Source: Clostridiaceae bacterium (GTDB lineage Bacteria > Bacillota > Clostridia > Oscillospirales > Acutalibacteraceae). Taken from it: 5,332 nucleotides of DNA. Under the pieces are notes generated by a model. It was not told where the DNA came from. It saw only the letters and a list, made by a program, of their open reading frames with translations, and searched no databases. Positions 1 through 4,454 of the stretch are shown one piece after another (the first letter of the stretch is position 1; each line of letters starts with the position of its first letter). The translations under genes and the position numbers were made by a program. The DNA is taken from positions 1 to 5,332 of the forward strand of contig JAEDHZ010000120.1 in NCBI GenBank assembly GCA_016292705.1. The letters run 5' to 3'.

Positions 1-17
1 AAGACTTCAAATTAATT

Positions 18-46
18 TTTATAATATGAATAATACAAACTTTGAA
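18..46 (-). promoter_or_regulatory. Candidate sigma-A promoter reading leftward out of the window
   Basis: On the minus strand a -35-like TTCAAA (41-46) and a -10-like TATAAA (18-23) are separated by exactly 17 bases. A transcript would start near base 11 and leave the window to the left. AT-rich DNA yields such matches by chance, and the gene it might serve is not visible, so this is weak. Confidence 0.25.
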
Positions 47-202
47 TATTTATTTTCTTAAATAATATTTTATAACGCTTTAAAATATCTCAACAGATGT
101 GATATTCCTAAACAAAATAATTTATAAAATAGAAATTTTACAATTTGGTGTAAATATCAAAGAAGCCTTATTAAATCTCATGTAAAGAGTACACAGTCAG
201 AT

Positions 203-219
203 TGTGCAAATGCTGCACA
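203..219. repeat. Short inverted repeat (6-bp stem, 5-nt loop)
   Basis: TGTGCA (203-208) and TGCACA (214-219) are perfect reverse complements around a 5-base loop. It lies about 60 bases downstream of the ogg stop codon. No T-run follows on either strand, so it does not look like an intrinsic terminator; it may be incidental or a minor 3'-end hairpin. Confidence 0.35.
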
Positions 220-277
220 GGAAAGCTGCAAGTTTTATGAGAAACAAAGCGTATGCAGTGATTCAATCAGGGATTGT

Positions 278-1099
278 TTAATCTTTTTGGTTTCTCCGCC
301 AGTGAAACAGATATTGTTGTGCAATACCCTCAACACCCTTGGCGCATTTCGGAAAACCGTCGGGATAAAGCTCGCTCATTATTCTTTTTACCCAGACATC
401 AACCGGAAAGGCTTCCATTCTTCCGAAACCATAAAGCAAAGCACATTGCGCAACCTTTGCGCCAACACCCTTAATTTTCAAAAGCTCCTGCTGCGCTTCT
501 TCAATGGGCGCAGACTGAATCATTTGAAAATCAACCTCACCGGAAGAAACCTTTCTTGCGGCATCAAGTATGTACTTATTGCGGAAACCGGCACGCAGTG
601 GGGCAAGTTGTTCCTCATTCAGAGCGGCAATTGTTTCACATTCAGGAAAAGCGTAATCATTTTCACCTATCTGTTCACCGAAAGCAGTACAGAGCCTTTC
701 AATAATTCCTTTTATCCTCGGTATATTATTATTCTGCGAGATGATGAACGAACACAACGCTTCCCACGGCTCCTGGCGAAGAATCCTTATTCCGCTGTAC
801 TCCTGACATGCCTTTGAAAGATATTCATCATCAAACGAAGCGCAGATTTTTGCATAATCGCGTTCAAGGTCAAAATAACTGACAAAAAGTTCATTGAATA
901 CTTTTTCGTCCGTATTTCTGAAAACAATTTCATTTTCATTTTGAAAAATATCAACTGCTCTTTTGAAGATTACTCCGTGAAAAGATCCGTCTTCGGTTTT
1001 TCTCCAACGAAAAGCCTGTCCGCAGTCAACACTCAGCCCGACATTAAAACATTCGATATCTGTCAGAATGAGGTCATTTTTTTCTGTTTTTAGCTTCAT
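278..1099 (-). CDS. ogg: 8-oxoguanine DNA glycosylase/AP lyase (OGG1-type, HhH-GPD)
   Basis: A 273-residue base-excision-repair enzyme that removes 8-oxoguanine paired with C and nicks the abasic site. The N-terminal OGG_N domain holds CGQAFRWR (26-33), like human OGG1 CGQSFRWR, whose Gly reads the oxidised base. The HhH-GPD domain holds SQNNNIPRI (121-129), matching the OGG1 SSNNNIARI loop that fills the gap and contacts the orphan C. The hairpin-helix-hairpin is KIKGVGAKVA (208-217), with K215 aligning to catalytic Lys249, followed by FPVDVW (231-236), with D234 aligning to catalytic Asp268. These alignments come from memory of the family. The start is supported by GGGGAG (1109-1114), 9 bases upstream of the ATG. 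Length and ends look complete, with a TAA stop at 278-280. It is transcribed divergently from dnaA, away from the presumed origin. AlkA-type alkyl-base glycosylases share the fold, but the NNN loop and GVGAK favour OGG. Confidence 0.93.
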   Translation of the reverse strand: MKLKTEKNDLILTDIECFNVGLSVDCGQAFRWRKTEDGSFHGVIFKRAVDIFQNENEIVFRNTDEKVFNELFVSYFDLERDYAKICASFDDEYLSKACQEYSGIRILRQEPWEALCSFIISQNNNIPRIKGIIERLCTAFGEQIGENDYAFPECETIAALNEEQLAPLRAGFRNKYILDAARKVSSGEVDFQMIQSAPIEEAQQELLKIKGVGAKVAQCALLYGFGRMEAFPVDVWVKRIMSELYPDGFPKCAKGVEGIAQQYLFHWRRNQKD

Positions 1100-1165
1100 T
1101 GCCTTTTTCTCCCCAAAAAACAGCCTTTTGAGAGTGCTTGCAAAAAAATGAGATAGGAAAGCAGA

Positions 1166-1193
1166 AAAATAAAAAAACGCTTTTAACCGTCAA
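1166..1193 (-). promoter_or_regulatory. Candidate sigma-A promoter for ogg
   Basis: On the minus strand TTGACG (1188-1193, 5 of 6 to the -35 consensus) is followed after 16 bases by TATTTT (1166-1171, 4 of 6 to the -10). A transcript would begin near 1159, leaving a leader of about 60 bases before the ogg ATG. The -10 is poor, so confidence is modest. Confidence 0.35.
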
Positions 1194-1208
1194 AATTTTG
1201 CGTAACAC

Positions 1209-1237
1209 TTGCATTAAGCCTTTTTTTATGTTACAAT
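1209..1237 (+). promoter_or_regulatory. Candidate distal dnaA promoter (extended -10)
   Basis: TTGCAT (1209-1214) and TACAAT (1232-1237) are spaced by 17 bases. A TG one base upstream of the -10 (1229-1230) makes it an extended -10 site. Transcription would start near 1244 and give a leader of roughly 240 bases that carries the ATCAG motifs. The -35 matches only TTG; the -10 is 5 of 6. Confidence 0.4.
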
Positions 1238-1259
1238 TAAATGTATAGGTTTTTTGTCA

Positions 1260-1419
1260 TTTATCAGTCATTTTGCCGCTTAATTTATCAGCATTATATA
1301 TAGTATCAATTTACTTTATTTTTGTCCATTTATTTTACTACAACAATCAGTAAATGTCTACATATTCTTGAAAACATCTGATTTGTTATAATTTAACTGA
1401 TTTCAAAAAACCGTATCAG
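1260..1419. repeat. Cluster of six ATCAG/CTGAT motifs upstream of dnaA
   Basis: ATCAG occurs forward at 1263-1267, 1287-1291, 1346-1350 and 1415-1419, and inverted as CTGAT at 1378-1382 and 1397-1401. The first two sit in an identical TTTATCAG, 24 bases apart. Several are preceded by A/T-rich triplets, giving a loose WWATCAG consensus. They flank the candidate dnaA promoters, so they could be operator or initiator sites, but the motif is short and also occurs elsewhere in the window. Confidence 0.3.
1384..1392 (+). promoter_or_regulatory. Candidate proximal dnaA promoter (perfect extended -10)
   Basis: TGTTATAAT is a consensus TATAAT (1387-1392) with a TG one base upstream (1384-1385). No good -35 lies 16-18 bases upstream; TTGAAA at 1368-1373 is only 13 bases away. 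Extended -10 promoters can work without a -35. The start point would be near 1399, with a leader of about 87 bases before dnaA. I regard this as the most likely dnaA promoter in the window. Confidence 0.5.
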
Positions 1420-1462
1420 AAAAACAAAACTTTGAAATAACACTAAAAAAACAACGGTATTC

Positions 1463-1479
1463 CCTTTTTTGAAAGGAGG
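1463..1479 (+). promoter_or_regulatory. dnaA ribosome binding site within a small hairpin
   Basis: AAAGGAGG (1472-1479) lies 6 bases before the dnaA ATG and is close to a perfect anti-16S match, fixing the start at 1486. CCTTT (1463-1467) can pair with AAAGG (1472-1476) across a TTTG loop, so half of the Shine-Dalgarno sequence could be folded away. The stem is only 5 bp and its stability is probably marginal. Confidence 0.7.
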
Positions 1480-1485
1480 AAAAAC

Positions 1486-2790
1486 ATGGATTCATTTGAC
1501 GAAATATGGACTATTATCAAAGATCTCCTTAAAACAAAGGTCAGCGAGGTTGCTTATAATGTCTGGCTTTCTCCGCTTGAATTTGTTGAATTTAAGGAAG
1601 ACACACTCACGCTCTCAATAAGCGAATTTAAAAAGAAAATTATCTCATCAAAATTTACGGAACTTATTGAAAAAACCTGCGAGGAAGTTCTCGGCTTTTC
1701 CGTTTTTCTCCGGCTTGAATCACCGAAAGAAGATGATAACGGCGAAGAAGAAAAACACGAAAACCGCATAGGTTCGGATTATAACTATACCTTTGATAAT
1801 TTCATCATCGGGCCGTCCAACCGCTTTGCTCACGCTGCCGCTCTCAATGTTGCCCATTCACCCGGAAAGGCATATAATCCTCTGTTCATCTACGGCCACA
1901 GCGGACTCGGAAAAACCCACCTTCTTTGCGCAATCATGAATCAGGTGAAAGAGGACAGACCTAATGCCAATATAATTTACACAAGCGGCGAGCACTTCAC
2001 AAACGAACTTGTCTATTATATCGGAAACCACAATACTCACGCATTCCACGAAAAATATCGCAGTGCAGATCTTCTTCTTGTTGACGATATTCAGTTCATC
2101 TCAAAGAAAGAGGCAACCCAGGAAGAATTTTTCCACACTTTCAATGCGCTCAACGATGCGGGAAAGCAGATTGTTCTCACCTCAGACCGTCCGCCGAAAG
2201 AGATGATGACGCTTGAAGAAAGGCTTCGCACCCGTTTTGAATGTGGCCTCATTGCGGATATTCAGCCGCCGAACCTTGAAACAAGAATGGCAATCATCAA
2301 GAAAAAGAGCGATGATCTGAATATTGAGATTTCCGATGAAGTTGTCAACTACCTTGCTGAAAACATTAAAAAGAATATCCGTCAGCTTGAAGGTGCAGTC
2401 AAGAAAATCAAGGCATATCAGGATGTTGAGGGAACAAAACCCAATGTTGCAATTGCAAAACGGGCAATCAGCGACATCATCAATGACAATCAGCCGCTTC
2501 CGATTACGGTTGAAAACATTATTTCAGAGGTTTCAAGAACCTTCAATGTCACTCCTGCCGATATACGTTCGGACAAGCGCAACGCAAACATTTCTATTGC
2601 AAGGCAGGTTGCAATATACATTGTTCATGTTGTTACCTCACTTTCGCTCAAAGCTATCGGCGCAGAGTTCGGAAACAAGCATTACTCAACGATTATTTAT
2701 TCTCTCAAAGAGATTGAAGAAAAACTCAACGACAATGTTCAGCTCAAGGCCACGGTTGATGATATCATTAAAAATATCAATGAAGAATAA
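1486..2790 (+). CDS. dnaA: Chromosomal replication initiator DnaA, divergent DNA-binding signature
   Basis: A 434-residue AAA+ initiator that binds DnaA boxes, opens oriC and helps load the helicase. Domain I is about 1-80 and a short acidic linker (domain II) about 80-100. The AAA+ domain III has Walker A GHSGLGKT (137-144), Walker B LLLVDDIQF (196-204), sensor 1 around TSDRP (232-236), the Arg-finger region RLRTRF (246-251; finger probably R250) and sensor 2 NIRQLEGA (297-304, R299). Domain IV (about 337-434) is odd: the usual GGRDHTTV signature reads GNKHYSTI (396-403), and the SLPEIG motif reads SLKAIG (387-392). By ungapped alignment to E. coli, R399 is kept as R365, but P423, D433, H434 and T435 become K389, H399, Y400 and S401. 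FEWGL is also FECGL (251-255). The frame is intact and the length normal, so it looks functional. Start chosen from AAAGGAGG 6 bases upstream. Confidence 0.98.
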   Translation: MDSFDEIWTIIKDLLKTKVSEVAYNVWLSPLEFVEFKEDTLTLSISEFKKKIISSKFTELIEKTCEEVLGFSVFLRLESPKEDDNGEEEKHENRIGSDYNYTFDNFIIGPSNRFAHAAALNVAHSPGKAYNPLFIYGHSGLGKTHLLCAIMNQVKEDRPNANIIYTSGEHFTNELVYYIGNHNTHAFHEKYRSADLLLVDDIQFISKKEATQEEFFHTFNALNDAGKQIVLTSDRPPKEMMTLEERLRTRFECGLIADIQPPNLETRMAIIKKKSDDLNIEISDEVVNYLAENIKKNIRQLEGAVKKIKAYQDVEGTKPNVAIAKRAISDIINDNQPLPITVENIISEVSRTFNVTPADIRSDKRNANISIARQVAIYIVHVVTSLSLKAIGAEFGNKHYSTIIYSLKEIEEKLNDNVQLKATVDDIIKNINEE

Positions 2791-2797
2791 AAAACGC

Positions 2798-2893
2798 CCG
2801 GATTTTTAACATTTTATTTAACATTCAACATCCGTTTTTTAACATTTTAAATACTTCCGGAAAAGAACTGTTAAAAACAGGAATTTTTGAACA
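2798..2893. repeat. Cluster of TTTTTAACA-type 9-mers, candidate divergent DnaA boxes
   Basis: TTTTTAACA occurs at 2803-2811 and 2836-2844 forward and at 2869-2877 inverted (TGTTAAAAA). Variants are TATTTAACA (2815-2823) and TTTTGAACA (2885-2893). The first and third copies lie in a longer direct repeat, CCG followed by a T-run and AACATTTTA (2798-2816 and 2832-2849). The three exact copies are each 33 bp apart, about three helical turns. The inverted copy is part of CTGTTaaaAACAG (2868-2880). Compared with the relaxed DnaA box TTWTNCACA, the exact copies and TTTTGAACA differ only at position 6 (A for C). I did not find TTWTNAACA elsewhere in the window by eye. Confidence 0.6.
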
Positions 2894-2905
2894 TCAGCCC
2901 AACAC

Positions 2906-2933
2906 TTGAAAAACCTGTCTCACAGCTTATAAA
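2906..2933 (+). promoter_or_regulatory. Sigma-A promoter candidate for dnaN
   Basis: TTGAAA (2906-2911, 5 of 6) and TATAAA (2928-2933, 5 of 6) are separated by 16 bases. Transcription would start near 2940, leaving a leader of about 89 bases before dnaN. It lies between the 9-mer cluster and the CTA triplets, so transcription would run straight through the presumed unwinding site. A small palindrome, CTGTctcACAG (2915-2925), lies in the spacer. This is the best -35/-10 pair in the window. Confidence 0.55.
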
Positions 2934-2938
2934 ACAAA

Positions 2939-2956
2939 GGAAAAACGGCGTTTTCC
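2939..2956. repeat. GC-centred palindrome AAAACGGCGTTTT within a longer inverted repeat
   Basis: AAAACG (2942-2947) and CGTTTT (2949-2954) are a perfect inverted repeat around a single G. In RNA the alternative fold pairs GGAAAA (2939-2944) with TTTTCC (2951-2956) around a 6-base loop, and TCTTTTTC follows. That resembles a weak intrinsic terminator after dnaA, but the stem is AT-rich. It could equally be a protein-binding site next to the unwinding element. Confidence 0.4.
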
Positions 2957-2972
2957 TCTTTTTCAATGCCGT

Positions 2973-3000
2973 CTACTACTACTACTATTTTTTATTACTT
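2973..3000 (+). other. Probable DnaA-trio unwinding element (five CTA repeats plus T-rich tract)
   Basis: Five exact tandem CTA triplets (2973-2987) are followed by six T and then ATTACTT. Read on the other strand these are 3'-GAT-5' trios, the single-strand DnaA-binding motif described for B. subtilis and many other bacteria. They follow the GC-richer GCCGTC patch and lead into AT-rich DNA, in the dnaA-dnaN gap, as expected. The base next to the patch that should be a DnaA box is poor (TTTTTCAAT, 2959-2967). A simple microsatellite is the alternative, but position and context favour a trio element. Confidence 0.65.
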
Positions 3001-3016
3001 ACATTTCTTGCAAAAC

Positions 3017-3021
3017 GGAGG
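3017..3021 (+). promoter_or_regulatory. dnaN ribosome binding site
   Basis: GGAGG lies 7 bases before the ATG at 3029. It decides the dnaN start: the same frame stays open back to an ATG at 2966, but that start has no such site and would add 21 residues encoded by the CTA/T-rich origin element. Confidence 0.85.
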
Positions 3022-3028
3022 AAAAATC

Positions 3029-4123
3029 ATGAAAATCGTTTGCGACAGCGCAAAGCTTTCAAAAGCCTGCATGAATGTTCAGCGCACTGTTTCATCAAAA
3101 TCAACAATCCCTGCCATTGAGGGTATTCTCATCAGTGCTCTTTCTGATTCGGTGAAGCTCACCGGATACGACCTTGAAGTCGGTTCGGAAACCTATATCG
3201 CCGCTGAGGTTGAAGAAAACGGAAGCATCATTCTCAACGCACGCAATCTTTGCGACATTCTCAGAATGGTTCCGGACGACACCGTTTCAATCGAAAGCGA
3301 CGACAGAAATATATGCAAAATCATAAGCGGCGAAGTCCAGTATTCAATCATCGGAACATCATCAGATGAATATCCCGACATACCCGAGATTTCCGCAGGA
3401 TTTCCGATTGTTATCAATCAGGCACTTTTGAAAGACATGATAAGAAAAACAATTTTTTCCGTTTCAACAAGCGAAAGGAATCCCGTCCATTCAGGAGTCA
3501 GATTTGAAATCGGAGACGGAAAAATTGTTCTTGTTGCCGTTGACGGAGCAAGACTTGCCGTCCGCCGTGAAGATATTGATTACAGCGGAGAAGAGGTTGC
3601 TTTTGTTGTTCCGGCAAAGACACTCGGAGAAGTCATAAAGCTTTCCGAGAATGACGAGGGATTTTGTTCAATCAGCGTTGGAAAAAGGCATATAAGTTTT
3701 GAAATCGGTGAATACCGTGTGATTTCCCGTCTCCTTGAGGGTAACTTCATTGATTATAAAGCCGCAATTCCCGTTTCCGCTTCAACAAAAATCAAGGTCG
3801 GAACAAAGAGGCTGATTGAATGTGTTGAAAGAACATCTCTTATCATCACAGACCGTTCAAGTCCCGTTCGGTGCCTGATTGAAAACGGAGTTCTCAAGTT
3901 TTCCTCAGTGACATCAATCGGTACGGCAAACGACAAAATGCCGGCAGAAATTGAGGGTGGAAATGTTGAAATAGGCTTTAACAGTAAATTTGTTCTTGAT
4001 GCGCTCAAAGCTGCGGAGAGCGAGGAAATTAAACTTGAATTAAATTCGTCAAGTCAACCTATTCTTATTCTTCCTACAGAGGGCGATAAATTCCTCTTCC
4101 TTGTTCTCCCGGTAAGAATATAA
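3029..4123 (+). CDS. dnaN: DNA polymerase III beta subunit (sliding clamp)
   Basis: A 364-residue clamp subunit; two copies form a ring around DNA that tethers the replicative polymerase and many repair proteins. Three similar domains are expected at about 1-120, 128-245 and 246-364. Family landmarks are TGYDLEVGSE (45-54) in domain 1, SGVRFEI (155-161) and AVDGARLAV (170-178) in domain 2, VVPAKTL (193-199), SRLLEGNFIDY (233-243), FNSKFVLDAL (317-326) and the C-terminal LPVRI that lines the partner-binding cleft. E. coli has FPDY where this has FIDY, so the cleft proline (P242) becomes I241. I recall similar changes in other clostridia. Length is normal (E. coli 366). The start is set by GGAGG 7 bases upstream. 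It has its own promoter candidate and follows dnaA by 238 bases. An 88-base gap without a clear terminator separates it from the S4 gene. Confidence 0.98.
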   Translation: MKIVCDSAKLSKACMNVQRTVSSKSTIPAIEGILISALSDSVKLTGYDLEVGSETYIAAEVEENGSIILNARNLCDILRMVPDDTVSIESDDRNICKIISGEVQYSIIGTSSDEYPDIPEISAGFPIVINQALLKDMIRKTIFSVSTSERNPVHSGVRFEIGDGKIVLVAVDGARLAVRREDIDYSGEEVAFVVPAKTLGEVIKLSENDEGFCSISVGKRHISFEIGEYRVISRLLEGNFIDYKAAIPVSASTKIKVGTKRLIECVERTSLIITDRSSPVRCLIENGVLKFSSVTSIGTANDKMPAEIEGGNVEIGFNSKFVLDALKAAESEEIKLELNSSSQPILILPTEGDKFLFLVLPVRI

Positions 4124-4211
4124 ATCTCTGTTGTCAGAAAAGTTATTCCGGACTTTTAAATATCATTACATGTTATCTGAATTCCGATATTTAATTTGGA
4201 GTATTTAATAT

Positions 4212-4454
4212 ATGAAAATCAAAGTACGCATTGCCCAGAAGAAAACCGAAAAACTCAGAATTGATACCGATTTTATCCGCCTTGATTCGGCATTGAAATT
4301 TGCAAACGCTGTTTCAAGCGGAGGAGAGGCAAAGACGGTTGTTCTTGACGGAAAAGTTAAGGTCAACGGTGAAGTCTGCCTCCAGAGGGGCAAAAAACTG
4401 AGAGAAAATGACAGTTTTGAATTTTACGGAACGGTTTATGAGGTGGAAAAGTGA
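4212..4454 (+). CDS. yaaA: Small S4-domain RNA-binding protein, YaaA/RlbA type
   Basis: An 80-residue protein that is almost entirely an S4 RNA-binding domain (about 20-77). It resembles the YaaA protein found between dnaN and recF in B. subtilis (71 residues). Shared landmarks are a leucine/alanine helix (24-34), SGGEAK (36-41), VKVNGE (49-54), RGKKL (59-63) and a closing beta strand ending in EVEK. It is named in databases as S4-domain protein YaaA or ribosome maturation protein RlbA; a ribosome-related role is family knowledge, not visible here. It is unrelated to E. coli YaaA. The ribosome binding site is TGGAG (4197-4201), 10 bases before the ATG. The stop codon overlaps the recF GTG in GTGA (4451-4454), indicating translational coupling. 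The N-terminus carries several more basic residues than the Bacillus protein. Confidence 0.92.
   Translation: MKIKVRIAQKKTEKLRIDTDFIRLDSALKFANAVSSGGEAKTVVLDGKVKVNGEVCLQRGKKLRENDSFEFYGTVYEVEK

Larger units (their letters stand above)
1..277. other. AT-rich intergenic DNA, no gene seen
   Basis: This stretch is very AT-rich, especially bases 1-180, and is stopped in all frames beyond trivial lengths. I see no tRNA, rRNA or protein signature. The rpmH gene, commonly found divergent to dnaA in Bacillota, is not here. It holds a weak outward-facing promoter candidate at its left end and a short hairpin near 203-219, both listed separately. It lies downstream of the minus-strand ogg gene and could contain its transcript end, but no GC stem followed by a T-run is visible. 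Confidence 0.6.
1100..1485. other. Divergent ogg/dnaA intergenic region, possible upstream oriC part
   Basis: 386 bases of AT-rich DNA between the divergent starts of ogg and dnaA. No reading frame with recognisable content is present. It holds one candidate ogg promoter, two candidate dnaA promoters, a run of ATCAG/CTGAT motifs and a small hairpin over the dnaA ribosome binding site. In B. subtilis the equivalent region carries the upstream DnaA-box clusters, but here I find no TTATCCACA or one-mismatch relative. Nearest is TTATCAGCA (1285-1293), 7 of 9. Whether DnaA binds here is therefore open. Confidence 0.5.
2791..3028. other. dnaA-dnaN intergenic region, candidate oriC unwinding region
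   Basis: 238 non-coding bases between the initiator and clamp genes, the position of the unwinding region in B. subtilis. From left to right it holds a cluster of TTWTNAACA 9-mers (2803-2893), an 8-bp palindrome TTCCGGAA (2855-2862), a sigma-A promoter (2906-2933), a GC-centred palindrome (2942-2954), a GC-richer patch GCCGTC (2968-2973), five CTA triplets and then T-rich DNA to 3000. Canonical TTATCCACA boxes are absent. The order of boxes, GC patch and trios matches the basal origin layout described for B. subtilis, but the clear boxes lie about 80 bp from the trios rather than next to them. Origin function is inference. Confidence 0.65.

Noticed and set aside
203..219. TGTGCA/TGCACA hairpin as the ogg terminator
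   Set aside because: The stem is only 6 bp and no T-run follows on the minus strand, so an intrinsic terminator is not supported.
1..277. CRISPR array, tRNA or mobile-element end in the AT-rich left flank
   Set aside because: No repeat-spacer pattern, cloverleaf sequence, transposase fragment or long terminal inverted repeat is visible.
287..817. 176-codon open frame on the plus strand opposite ogg
   Set aside because: It is the antisense shadow of a gene with clear glycosylase motifs and shows no recognisable protein features.
2129..2137. TTTTCCACA inside dnaA, one mismatch from the DnaA box TTATCCACA
   Set aside because: It encodes the conserved EEFFHTF stretch of the AAA+ domain (Phe-His-Thr codons), so the match is explained by coding, and it stands alone.
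2324..2809. 161-codon open frame overlapping dnaA in another plus-strand frame
   Set aside because: It lies over the well-conserved dnaA C-terminal coding region and its composition is that of an out-of-frame translation.
2966..3028. Longer dnaN reading frame starting at an ATG at 2966
   Set aside because: It would translate the CTA/T-rich element, adds 21 residues not found in beta clamps, and lacks a ribosome binding site; the ATG at 3029 has GGAGG at good spacing.
4124..4211. Possible terminator or promoter between dnaN and the S4 gene
   Set aside because: No convincing stem with a T-run is present, and the best -35/-10 pairing (TTGTCA at 4131 with TTAAAT at 4156) has a 19-base spacer and a poor -10.
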